DNA of 15,862 bases from Tyzzerella sp963558545 (GCF_963558545.1 NZ_CAUWHO010000049.1:1-15862), one strand, 5' to 3'. Shown: positions 7,743-14,953, numbered from the stretch's first letter. Program-made: numbers and translations. Notes: generated from the sequence alone by a model not told the origin.

Positions 7743-7786
7743 AAAAATAAAGAGAGATTTTTTACACAGGTTTCTCTTTATTTTTT
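7743..7786 (+). terminator. Intrinsic terminator after the DUF378 gene
   Basis: AAAAATAAAGAGA (7743-7755) pairs perfectly with TCTCTTTATTTTT (7773-7785), with a T run at 7781-7786. The A run on the left makes it potentially bidirectional. Confidence 0.85.
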
Positions 7787-7825
7787 AATATAATAAGGCT
7801 TTAATTATATTTTAAAGGAGAAATT

Positions 7826-8518
7826 ATGAAATATAATAATATTAAAATTGCAAAATTTATAAACAGAAAAAATAGGTTTATATCAGAAATAGAAATAGAT
7901 AATAAAATAGAACTATGCCACGTTAAAAATACTGGTAGATGTAAAGAGTTATTAATAAAAGGTGTAGATATATTTGTACAAGAAAATAATAATATAAATA
8001 GAAAAACTAAATATTCTCTTATATGTGTAAAGAAAGGTAATATACTAGTAAATATAGACAGCCAAATACCTAATTATGTTGCAAAAGAAGCAATAGAGAG
8101 TGGTATTGTAAAGGAAATAAAAGATATAACAACTATTAAGCAAGAGGTAAAGTATAAAAATTCTAGATTTGATATGTATTTTGAAACAAACAAGGGTAAA
8201 AAAGGTTTTATAGAAATAAAAGGGGTAACTTTGGAAGATAATGGTATAGTTAAATTTCCAGATGCACCATCGGAAAGAGCTATAAAGCATATTAATGAGC
8301 TAATAGAGGCTAAAAAAGAAGGATATGAAGTGTATATACTATTTGTTATACAATTAAAAAATGTAAAACATTTTGAGCCTAATAAAGAAACCCACTATAA
8401 ATTTTATGAGACATTAAAATATGCTAGAGATAAGGGAGTACATATTTTAGCTTATGATTGTTTTGTAAGTTATGATGAAATTATTTTGAAAGATAATGTA
8501 GATGTAATAATAGATTAG
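7826..8518 (+). CDS. sfsA: DNA/RNA nuclease SfsA (sugar fermentation stimulation protein)
   Basis: The 230-residue protein carries the SfsA signatures in order: HVKNTGRCKEL (32-42), SRFDMY (113-118), GFIEIKGVTL (127-136) and FPDAPSERAIKH (144-155). The N-terminal part is an OB-like nucleic-acid-binding region. The rest is a PD-(D/E)XK nuclease-like fold, with Asp116, Glu130 and Lys132 as the expected metal/catalytic set. The family was named for an effect on maltose metabolism in E. coli, so its physiological role is uncertain. AAAGGAG (7814-7820) lies 5 bases before the ATG. A TATAAT at 7789-7794 lies upstream but no matching -35 box was found. The tiny membrane protein gene follows at 60 bp. 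Confidence 0.93.
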   Translation: MKYNNIKIAKFINRKNRFISEIEIDNKIELCHVKNTGRCKELLIKGVDIFVQENNNINRKTKYSLICVKKGNILVNIDSQIPNYVAKEAIESGIVKEIKDITTIKQEVKYKNSRFDMYFETNKGKKGFIEIKGVTLEDNGIVKFPDAPSERAIKHINELIEAKKEGYEVYILFVIQLKNVKHFEPNKETHYKFYETLKYARDKGVHILAYDCFVSYDEIILKDNVDVIID

Positions 8519-8564
8519 TAAACAAATGTATTTATAGGAATATATTATTAATAAGTATATTATT

Positions 8565-8572
8565 GGAGATGG
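8565..8572 (+). promoter_or_regulatory. Ribosome binding site that favours a TTG start at 8578
   Basis: GGAGATGG resembles the SD core GGAGGTGA and ends 5 bases before TTG at 8578. The same bases overlap or abut the alternative starts TTG 8563 and ATG 8569, neither of which has any other SD. Confidence 0.5.
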
Positions 8573-8577
8573 TTTGT

Positions 8578-8745
8578 TTGGCTAAACATTGTAGATATTT
8601 ATTATCCTTAAAAACATTAATAGGGATAATATTAGCATCTATAGGACTTGGTATGTTGTTAGTTTTAATTATACCTTGGTGGGGATATATATTAGCACTT
8701 GGCTTATTTATAGGTGGACTATGTTTAATATTTTTTAATAAATAA
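8578..8745 (+). CDS. Tiny two-helix membrane protein, function unknown
   Basis: From the preferred TTG start the product is 55 residues, beginning MAKHCRYLL. Starts at TTG 8563 (60 residues) or ATG 8569 lack a usable SD. Two hydrophobic helices, about 13-31 and 36-52, flank an IIPWWGYI turn. A single cysteine lies near the N-terminus. The pattern of a short Cys-containing head, a glycine-rich helix, a Pro-Trp-Trp turn and a second helix is common among uncharacterised clostridial small membrane proteins. It lies 59 bp after sfsA, probably in the same transcript. The first terminator-like hairpin (8746-8768) begins right at the stop codon. Confidence 0.6.
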   Translation: MAKHCRYLLSLKTLIGIILASIGLGMLLVLIIPWWGYILALGLFIGGLCLIFFNK

Positions 8746-8768
8746 AACTCCTTTACATATAGGGAGTT
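8733..8768. terminator. Terminator-like hairpin, first copy of a 36-bp direct repeat
   Basis: AACTCC (8746-8751) pairs with GGAGTT (8763-8768), with two more inner pairs. The whole stretch 8733-8768 recurs at 8990-9025 with only two differences. On the plus strand this copy lacks a T run, because the hairpin-ended repeat begins immediately after it. On the minus strand it is followed by TTTTATTTATT. Confidence 0.6.
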
Positions 8769-8769
8769 G

Positions 8770-8987
8770 AGGTTGTAGACAAAGTCTACAACCTCTTCAA
8801 AAAAATAACAAGTTTATTTTTTGATATAATCTAGGGTAGAAAAGCTGATTTCTTCACACAAGGGCTAAAGCCACTTGAAATCTAGCTTTTTACACAATCC
8901 GAGGCAAAGCCACGTATTGTGATTAAAATTTTTATACCCTATAAATAGGATATAAAAATGAAAAATAATTTGATTTAATAATATTTT
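8770..8987 (+). repeat. Dispersed hairpin-ended repeat, copy 2, with nested insert
   Basis: This is the inverted partner of 3655-3757. It begins with the perfect hairpin AGGTTGTAGAC-AAA-GTCTACAACCT (8770-8794). It continues in near identity to TAGGGTA (8832-8838) and resumes at 8951-8987 after an extra segment absent from copy 1. It is bounded within 2 bp on each side by the two copies of the 36-bp terminator repeat. It contains no open reading frame of note. Together with both hairpins it fills the 315-bp gap 8746-9060. Confidence 0.82.
8839..8952. repeat. Nested 114-bp hairpin module inside repeat copy 2
   Basis: This segment is missing from copy 1. It is bracketed by TAGGGTA (8832-8838) and TAGGATA (8946-8952), where copy 1 has a single TAGGGTA. 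Hairpin one: AAAAGCT-GATTTC (8840-8852) pairs with GAAATC-T-AGCTTTT (8877-8890), with inner GGC-TAAA-GCC (8863-8872). Hairpin two: CACAAT (8893-8898) pairs with ATTGTG (8916-8921), enclosing CG/CG and GGC-AAA-GCC (8903-8911). A third, AT-rich stem runs from TTTTTATA (8930-8937) to TATAAAAA (8951-8958). The G+C-rich GGC/GCC cores stand out in this AT-rich region. Confidence 0.7.
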
Positions 8988-8991
8988 TCTT

Positions 8992-9036
8992 TTAATAAAT
9001 AAAACTCCCTTATATATAGGGAGTTTTATTTATTAA
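8992..9036 (-). terminator. Bidirectional intrinsic terminator of the envelope operon
   Basis: AATAAATAAAACTCCC (8994-9009) pairs perfectly with GGGAGTTTTATTTATT (9019-9034), extended by two A-T pairs. It lies 24 bp past the minus-strand stop at 9061. It has T-rich sequence on either side and can serve both convergent transcripts. Positions 8990-9025 are the second copy of the 36-bp repeat at 8733-8768. Confidence 0.85.
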
Positions 9037-9060
9037 ATACAATAAGATATGATTAATGTT

Positions 9061-11928
9061 TTAGTTATTGTATACATTACAAATTTCATATTTTAAATCA
9101 TTTTGGCTAGCTCTTATTTTTAAATATTTATAATTACTTAAATTGTTAGGGTCAGGGTTAGTTAAGCCATTTAATGTAATGTATCTAACACCATCTTTAA
9201 CATATACATTGCTTTTATCAGATACAGCAGATACAACTATTACTTTTTTGCCTGTTTGAGCTACAAAGTCTTTTAATATTTTGTGTAAAAGTTCATTTTC
9301 TTTCTTGCCTTTTAGACTATTATTTTTATCCCATATATTTTTATCCATATTTATAAGAATGTTGTTTTTGCTTTGGTTTTGTAAATAGCTTTGTAGCCAT
9401 CTCCATTGGTCTGGGCTTTCTGTACGCATAACACCACTCTTTGTAGCAAGGTTTATAATAGATAAATTGCTTGTATTTGTAGTGTTATATTTATTGTCCC
9501 AAGATACAGTAGGAACACCAGTATTTATATCATCTAATTTGGTAGGACCAGCAAAAACAATAGCTCTAGCATTATTTTTCATAACATTTACACTATCTTG
9601 TAAAACTTTTTTAGAGTTTTGATGAGGTTTATTGTCAGTTTGCCCAAAAACATTAATATCTTCTTCTTCACTAGTAGGGGTAACTTGGCTTATATTTTGG
9701 TTAAGTGGGTCTTTATAAGAGTTTGTAAGTACACCACCATCAGTTCTTTTGTTCATAGAGTTTATAGCATCTATATATATAGTGCCACTTTCTTTAGCCG
9801 TTGTTGTTTGTGTAGCAACATATATTTTGTCTATTCTAACAGGATAAGCCACATCATCAGGTATAGGCACATTAGCAGTAACCCAGTCTTTAGATGTCAT
9901 TTCATTTAAAATAGGTAAAACATATTCTTTATTATTTTTGTCTTTAAGAACCATTTTTACCATATTGCCACTACCATCTCCTTTAATTTGCATTTGTATA
10001 GCGTTAGGAGAATCTTTTAATGTTATTGGTTGTCTTTCAAAACAAACATAACTAGCTTGAGGTGTAGAAACGTTTTCTTTAAAATTGTAACTTAATAAAA
10101 GACTATTTTTACCGTCATATGCAGCAGCATTTGTTATTCCAGCACCACCAGATACTGTTTTATCTGCAGGGAAGTACATCATAAATAAGTTTCTTTTTTC
10201 CTCAAAAGATGTAATAGATGAAGGGCTACTACCTATAGCTATAGTAATAGATGCACTAAATCCATTATATGTTGCAGTTAAGATAGCAGTACCTTCTCCA
10301 ACTGCATAAAAAGTGTTATTTTTTATATAACCTAAATTTTCATTATCAACACTCCAAGAAACTGATGAAGCATCAATAATTTTGGAAAAACCATCATTGT
10401 TTGTAGCCTCTACAAAAAGAGGGGTATTTTCTCCAATATATAAAGATGTATTATTAGCTTTAGGTATTATAGAATTAAAAGCCTCCATAACTTTAAAGCT
10501 AACTTGACCTGTAACACCATTTGGATAAGTTGCATTTATAGTTATATCCCCTGGAGTGTTACATAAAAAGTATGAGCCATTTATAGTACCAATACTTTCA
10601 TCTTCAAATGTAAATGTAACTTGTGCAGGGTCTATATCAACAGGGTTTTTATTAGCATCTATACCTGTAACTTTTAAGCTATAAGTTAAGCCAGATATAA
10701 TAGAATCATCAGATTTTTTATCTACACTAACCAATAAAGAGGCTAAATCTCCAGGAGGATTAGTAGATTTAACACCAATAGCATTAGGTACAAGTCTAGG
10801 TGATTTATCAGAAACATCATTTACTATTTTTACATCTTTGCTACCTTCTTCTCTTAAGGCCACAGTTGTAGAGCCACCACCGTCAAGGTGTATTGCATCA
10901 TACGCACCATATTCTAATAATATATTAGCCATTTCGCTATGAGTAGCACCCGTACTTTTTCCTCTGCCGTCAACAGCTATAAGTATAAGTTTATTTTTTT
11001 CTTTATTTACGCCAACAGCGCTACGAGGGTTTCTAGAATTTGGAGATATAGACATACCAGTAGATATAGGTTTGCCATTTCTTAATATTTCACCACCAGC
11101 AGATATACCTGTCATTACATCAGATATATTTTTGCCATCTCTAAAAACAAATTTATAACTTTCTGTAAAAGTAAGATTATCTCCTACATTAAACAATGCT
11201 AATTTTTCAGATGCAGTTGCTTTATCCATAACTATAATATAGCCATTTTCTGGAATTTCCACAACTTCTCCAGCACCAGCCTTTTTAACTATTTTTTTAT
11301 CTTCAACAACTATTTTAAAAAGATTTTTGTTTCTTTTATCTAAATCGGTAGTGTTAGTTATTACACTTCTATCAAAATATATAGGAGTTTTAAAATCTGT
11401 TATTTTATTTTTAGCTTGTAAATTTAAAGATACTTTTTCGTTATATAATCTTAAATTAGATTTTATATAGTCTATAAAGGCATTGCCATATTTATCTAAA
11501 AATATCCCAGCATATTTATTAGAAGAAGAATTATAATAATTTTGTGCTTCATTAACATTTCCATCTACTATTATTTGTCCCATACTAGAGCCAGGATTAC
11601 CAGAGCCAAAAAAGTCGGCATTTATACCTGCGATAGCATTATTTTCTTTTGTAAGAGCTTCTACATTTTTTTTAAGTCCGTGCTCTGTTACAGAGTCTAA
11701 TATTTCTATATCTATATTAGGATTTTTTAAATCTGCTATTAGGACATAAACATCTTTCCAACCAGATTTGTAAAGACGTTCGCTTTTTTCATAAGTAAGC
11801 CCATCTGTTAAAGTTTGAACTTCTTTATCTACATATAAAAGGTTAGAATCTGCAAAAACATTTTTAGTAATAAATGTAGATAAGCTTAAAGCAAAAGCTA
11901 AGGTGTATGTTAAAAATTTCTTTTTCAT
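9061..11928 (-). CDS. Secreted multidomain phosphodiester glycosidase (NAGPA-type)
   Basis: The 955-residue protein has a signal peptide (about 1-26, cleavage near NVFA-DS). A phosphodiester glycosidase domain follows (about 80-390), with GINADFFG (101-108), SRNPRSAVG (298-306), VDGRG (319-323) and HLDGGGSTT (347-355). The family includes the mammalian enzyme that uncovers mannose-6-phosphate by removing GlcNAc from a phosphodiester. Bacterial members are thought to act on cell-surface glycopolymers; the substrate here is unknown. Two bacterial Ig-like domains (about 395-480 and 485-567) and a jelly-roll, carbohydrate-binding-like region (about 572-728) follow. After a polar linker, a tail (about 775-951) resembles a calcineurin-like phosphoesterase that lacks its metal-binding residues. 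AGGAGG (11934-11939) precedes the ATG. The gene lies 20 bp after the LCP gene, in one operon. Confidence 0.88.
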   Translation of the reverse strand: MKKKFLTYTLAFALSLSTFITKNVFADSNLLYVDKEVQTLTDGLTYEKSERLYKSGWKDVYVLIADLKNPNIDIEILDSVTEHGLKKNVEALTKENNAIAGINADFFGSGNPGSSMGQIIVDGNVNEAQNYYNSSSNKYAGIFLDKYGNAFIDYIKSNLRLYNEKVSLNLQAKNKITDFKTPIYFDRSVITNTTDLDKRNKNLFKIVVEDKKIVKKAGAGEVVEIPENGYIIVMDKATASEKLALFNVGDNLTFTESYKFVFRDGKNISDVMTGISAGGEILRNGKPISTGMSISPNSRNPRSAVGVNKEKNKLILIAVDGRGKSTGATHSEMANILLEYGAYDAIHLDGGGSTTVALREEGSKDVKIVNDVSDKSPRLVPNAIGVKSTNPPGDLASLLVSVDKKSDDSIISGLTYSLKVTGIDANKNPVDIDPAQVTFTFEDESIGTINGSYFLCNTPGDITINATYPNGVTGQVSFKVMEAFNSIIPKANNTSLYIGENTPLFVEATNNDGFSKIIDASSVSWSVDNENLGYIKNNTFYAVGEGTAILTATYNGFSASITIAIGSSPSSITSFEEKRNLFMMYFPADKTVSGGAGITNAAAYDGKNSLLLSYNFKENVSTPQASYVCFERQPITLKDSPNAIQMQIKGDGSGNMVKMVLKDKNNKEYVLPILNEMTSKDWVTANVPIPDDVAYPVRIDKIYVATQTTTAKESGTIYIDAINSMNKRTDGGVLTNSYKDPLNQNISQVTPTSEEEDINVFGQTDNKPHQNSKKVLQDSVNVMKNNARAIVFAGPTKLDDINTGVPTVSWDNKYNTTNTSNLSIINLATKSGVMRTESPDQWRWLQSYLQNQSKNNILINMDKNIWDKNNSLKGKKENELLHKILKDFVAQTGKKVIVVSAVSDKSNVYVKDGVRYITLNGLTNPDPNNLSNYKYLKIRASQNDLKYEICNVYNN

Positions 11929-11948
11929 AATTTCCTCCTAAGGTTTTG

Positions 11949-13007
11949 TTATTCAGTTTTTTCAGAAATTGTTTGTGTTGTAATCTCTTTATCTGGGTCT
12001 GTATTTCCGTAGAAAAACTCATCAACAATACTTTTAACACCGTTGTTATCTAATAAATAATAAGATAAATTATCTATCATTTGTGTAGTTCCAGGTAAAG
12101 TAGATGTTTTCATTTTTTCAGGTTTAATATTAGGTATACTATTTAAATATTTAGGAAAATCAGATATACTAAAGTCTGTTTCTACATATTTTATAACGTT
12201 TAAAGATATTTCGCCTAAATTTTTCATTAAAGTTTCTTTATTTAAAACTTGGGTAATAAATTGTTGGATAAACTGTTGTTGTACTTCAACTCTTTGTAGG
12301 TCTTGTCTAGCATAACCTTTTCTAAAACGGACTAAGCCTTCTGCTGCTTTTCCATCTAAAAGCTGAGAACCTTCTTTAAGATTTATATATAAATCTTGTG
12401 TAGGGTCACTATACTTAAGCCCACCTTTTGGAACATCAAAATATATCCCACCGACAGCATCTACAATAGACCTAAAGGCGTTTAAATTTACTTTAACGTA
12501 ATAGTCTATTTTTATACCTAACATAGATTCTATTGTTGTTTTTACACCTTCCATACCGCTACTTTTGGTATATGCATATATAGAATTTGCTTTCATATGG
12601 CTAGGAATATGTCTATTTATACTTCTCATATTTTCTAAATCTTTGCCACTATATGAAATATATGTATCTCTAGGTATAGATATTAAGTTTATTTGCCCAG
12701 TTGTACTGATAAAACTAGCAACCATTAAAACATCTGTTAAATTTTCTGCTTCATCTACACCAGCTACTAAAACGTTTGTTCTAACAGGAGGAGTAAAGAT
12801 ACCATTAGATTTTTGTTCTGTTTGTTGTTTTATTTCTTTTTCTGTAATAAGGCTAGAATCTCTTTGTTTTGAAGGGTCGTAGGCAGGCTCTGCTTTTAAA
12901 AACTTATATCCAAAAAATACGAATAATAAGCATATTAAAAGTACGCTAAAAACACTAAAAAAAGTTGAAAAAAATCTCTTTCTATATACAATATCTAAAT
13001 TTCTCAT
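11949..13007 (-). CDS. LCP (LytR-CpsA-Psr) family cell-wall glycopolymer transferase
   Basis: The 352-residue type II membrane protein has a short basic cytoplasmic start, one helix (about 13-35) and an extracellular LCP domain (about 77-257). Recognisable motifs are LVAGVDE (80-86), TDVLMVASF (91-99), ISIPRDTYI (109-117), DYYVKVNLNAF (168-178), AVGGIYFDVP (184-193) and LVRFRK (225-230) followed by DLQRVEVQQQF (236-246). Arg113, Arg227 and Arg229 and the nearby aspartates are the usual polyprenyl-phosphate-binding and metal-binding positions. LCP enzymes move lipid-linked glycopolymers such as teichoic acid or capsule onto peptidoglycan. The polymer here is unknown. SD AGGAG (13016-13020) lies 8 bases before the ATG. 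It is the first gene of the operon with the phosphodiester glycosidase. Confidence 0.93.
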   Translation of the reverse strand: MRNLDIVYRKRFFSTFFSVFSVLLICLLFVFFGYKFLKAEPAYDPSKQRDSSLITEKEIKQQTEQKSNGIFTPPVRTNVLVAGVDEAENLTDVLMVASFISTTGQINLISIPRDTYISYSGKDLENMRSINRHIPSHMKANSIYAYTKSSGMEGVKTTIESMLGIKIDYYVKVNLNAFRSIVDAVGGIYFDVPKGGLKYSDPTQDLYINLKEGSQLLDGKAAEGLVRFRKGYARQDLQRVEVQQQFIQQFITQVLNKETLMKNLGEISLNVIKYVETDFSISDFPKYLNSIPNIKPEKMKTSTLPGTTQMIDNLSYYLLDNNGVKSIVDEFFYGNTDPDKEITTQTISEKTE

Positions 13008-13038
13008 AAGTTAAGCTCCTAAAATATTAATAAGATAA

Positions 13039-13067
13039 AGTATATCAAAATATATGTTATTTTTCAA
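13039..13067 (-). promoter_or_regulatory. Promoter of the LCP-glycosidase operon
   Basis: On the minus strand, -35 TTGAAA (13067-13062) and -10 TATACT (13044-13039) are spaced by 17 bases, one mismatch in each box. Upstream, 13081-13140 is very AT-rich and contains TTTGTAAT twice (13101-13108 and 13112-13119). No clear operator was seen. Confidence 0.7.
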
Positions 13068-13184
13068 GATTAAAAGAGTTTTTTTTACAATTTATTAAAA
13101 TTTGTAATATGTTTGTAATTTATAAAAATTTAATTATTTTAGTATTTTATACATAAAAATATGCAATCAATAATTGTGTAAATA

Positions 13185-13218
13185 TAAAACAAAACCCTAA
13201 AGATAAACATCTTTAGGG
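13185..13218 (-). terminator. Intrinsic terminator of rpmE
   Basis: CCCTAAAGAT (13195-13204) pairs perfectly with ATCTTTAGGG (13209-13218) around a 4-base loop. On the minus strand it is followed by TTTTGTTTTAT. It lies about 30 bp past the rpmE stop. Confidence 0.88.
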
Positions 13219-13247
13219 GTAATTTTTAATTTAATATTAAAATAATA

Positions 13248-13457
13248 TTATTGGCTAGCTCTACCATATTTTTTGTTGAATTTATCAACACGTCCACCAG
13301 CATCAAGTAAAAGTTTTTGGCTACCAGTATAATATGGGTGACATTTAGAACAAACCTCAACACGAATTTCTTCGTTTGTAGAACCAGCTACAAACTCGTT
13401 ACCACAGTTACATTTTACTTTAGCTTGAAAGTATTCTGGATGAATTCCTTCTCTCAT
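13248..13457 (-). CDS. rpmE: 50S ribosomal protein L31
   Basis: The 69-residue protein is the zinc-binding (C+) type of L31, a component of the large subunit near the subunit interface. It starts with the family's typical MREGIHPEYF. It has all four zinc ligands, Cys16 and Cys18 in CNCG and Cys36 and Cys39 in CSKCH, and the conserved HPYYTGSQK stretch. The start at 13457 is chosen because AAAGAGGTG (13473-13465) sits just upstream and the protein then matches the family. An in-frame ATG at 13493 would add 12 atypical residues and has no SD. The gene follows rho, the common Firmicute order. It has its own promoter (13525-13553), leader hairpin and terminator. Confidence 0.97.
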   Translation of the reverse strand: MREGIHPEYFQAKVKCNCGNEFVAGSTNEEIRVEVCSKCHPYYTGSQKLLLDAGGRVDKFNKKYGRASQ

Positions 13458-13475
13458 TGTAAAACACCTCTTTCT

Positions 13476-13504
13476 AAAAAAATTGAGATACATTTTGGCA
13501 TCTC
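13476..13504 (-). promoter_or_regulatory. Terminator-like hairpin in the rpmE leader
   Basis: Read on the minus strand, GAGATGC and GTATCTC (13504-13485) form a 7-bp stem with one G-T pair and a CAAAAT loop. It is followed by AA and seven T's (13482-13476), and then directly by the rpmE SD. This is the architecture of a transcriptional attenuator or an r-protein leader. L31 leader motifs have been described in several bacterial groups, but whether this belongs to one cannot be judged by eye. Confidence 0.5.
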
Positions 13505-13524
13505 TCCATTAAAATAACAAATAA

Positions 13525-13553
13525 ATTATAGCATATAAGATATTACATTGCAA
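13525..13553 (-). promoter_or_regulatory. Internal promoter of rpmE
   Basis: On the minus strand, TTGCAA (13553-13548) and TATAAT (13530-13525) are spaced by 17 bases, with an extended TGC before the -10 box. It lies between rho and rpmE and would give a leader of about 60 nt. No strong rho terminator was seen upstream, so rpmE may also be read from rho. Confidence 0.72.
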
Positions 13554-13600
13554 TAATTTTTTATATTATTTTAATATTTGGATATAGGCTTATATAAAAT

Positions 13601-14953
13601 TTAGTTTATATCTGTTTTTTGAAGTATCTTGAAAAATTCTGTATTGTTTTTTGTAGATTTTAACATAGATAAAATTTTTTCTGTTATATCTATATTTTGT
13701 GATTGGCTGTTACCAAATAGCTTTCTAATTTGGTAAGAGGAATCTAAGTATTCTTTATTTAGTAGCAGTTCTTCTTTTCTTGTACTAGATTTAGATATAT
13801 CAACAGCAGGGAATATACGTCTTTCTGCTATTTTTCTATCTAAAACAAGCTCCATATTACCAGTACCTTTAAATTCTTCAAATATAACATCGTCCATTTT
13901 ACTACCAGTATCTATAAGGGCAGTTGCAAGTATTGTAAGGCTACCACCTTCTTCTATATTTCTGGCAGCACCAAAAAACTTTTTAGGCATATATAAAGTA
14001 GCAGGGTCTAAGCCACCAGATAGTGTCCTACCACTAGAAGGTGTTAAAATATTGTATGCTCTTGATAATCTTGTTATACTATCTAATAAAATTACTAAGT
14101 CTTTGCCTTGCTCTGCTAATCTTTTACCACGTTCTAGTACCATTTCTGCAACACGTCTATGGTGGTCTGGCTGCTCATCAAATGTAGAGTATATTACTTC
14201 TATATTATTACCTATAATAGAGCGTTGCATATCTGTAACTTCTTCTGGACGTTCATCTATTAAAAGAACAAGAAGATGTACTTCTGGGTGATTTTTTATT
14301 ATGGAATTTGCAATAGATTTAAGCAAAGTAGTTTTTCCTGTTTTAGGAGGAGCAACTATCATACCACGTTGCCCTTTACCTATGGGACATACAATATCTA
14401 TAATTCGTCCTGCTAGGCCGCTTTGTCCTATTTCTAGTGTTAGTTTTTCTTCTGGATATATAGGTGTTAATTTTTCAAAATTAGGCCTAGACACTATGGA
14501 CATAGGAGAATCGCCATTAACTGTTTTTACAAAAAGAAGTGCAGAAAATTTTTCGTTTTCTTTAGGTATTCTTAATGTTCCAGTTAGGTAGTCGCCAGTT
14601 TTTAAATTAAATCTTCTAATATGTGTAGGTGAAACATACACATCATTTGAGCCAGATAGATAATTATTGCTTCTTAAAAATCCATACCCGTCAGATAATA
14701 CTTCTAGTATACCCTCGGCAGATATACCACTATCAAGCTCCTTTAAATAAGATGCTTTGTCTAGCTTGTCAAAATTGTTATTACAATGCTTGTCCAATTC
14801 TTCTTTATTAGGTGATAAATCTTGGTTATCATTTTTGTTAAGATTATTTATTATTTCAATAAGTTCATTTTTTTTGTAAGTTGCAATAGATTTTATATTA
14901 TTTTCTTTAGCTATATTTCTAAGCTCTGCTAAAGTTAGACTATTATAATCCAT
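13601..14953 (-). CDS. rho: Transcription termination factor Rho
   Basis: Rho is a hexameric RNA helicase that releases RNA polymerase. The 450-residue protein is complete. It has a SAP-like Rho N-terminal helix domain (about 3-42), a short Asn/Lys/Asp-rich linker (about 40-65) and a cold-shock-like primary RNA-binding domain (about 78-148, with GYGFLR at 89-94). The ATPase core includes Walker A PPKTGKTT (202-209), Walker B LVLLIDERPEE (228-238), DSITRLSRAYN (291-301), the Q-loop region around GGLDPATLY and PKKFFGAARN (313-332), and the C-terminal GTGNMELVLDRK. The linker is modest compared with the long insertions of some clostridial Rho proteins. The start codon is only 8 bp from the stop of the LysM gene, and its AGGAGG (14958-14963) overlaps that stop, so the two are probably translationally coupled. 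Confidence 0.98.
   Translation of the reverse strand: MDYNSLTLAELRNIAKENNIKSIATYKKNELIEIINNLNKNDNQDLSPNKEELDKHCNNNFDKLDKASYLKELDSGISAEGILEVLSDGYGFLRSNNYLSGSNDVYVSPTHIRRFNLKTGDYLTGTLRIPKENEKFSALLFVKTVNGDSPMSIVSRPNFEKLTPIYPEEKLTLEIGQSGLAGRIIDIVCPIGKGQRGMIVAPPKTGKTTLLKSIANSIIKNHPEVHLLVLLIDERPEEVTDMQRSIIGNNIEVIYSTFDEQPDHHRRVAEMVLERGKRLAEQGKDLVILLDSITRLSRAYNILTPSSGRTLSGGLDPATLYMPKKFFGAARNIEEGGSLTILATALIDTGSKMDDVIFEEFKGTGNMELVLDRKIAERRIFPAVDISKSSTRKEELLLNKEYLDSSYQIRKLFGNSQSQNIDITEKILSMLKSTKNNTEFFKILQKTDIN

Noticed and set aside
7761..7794. TTTACA and TATAAT as the sfsA promoter
   Set aside because: The spacing is 22 bases and the -35 box lies within the terminator stem-loop. The sfsA promoter is left unassigned.
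9619..9909. Plus-strand open frame opposite the glycosidase gene
   Set aside because: It is a shadow of a continuous, recognisable minus-strand protein and has no SD or family match.
13458..13493. Longer L31 starting at the ATG at 13493
   Set aside because: The extra 12 residues are atypical, there is no SD, and it would overlap the leader hairpin. The start at 13457 has an SD and the family's usual N-terminus.
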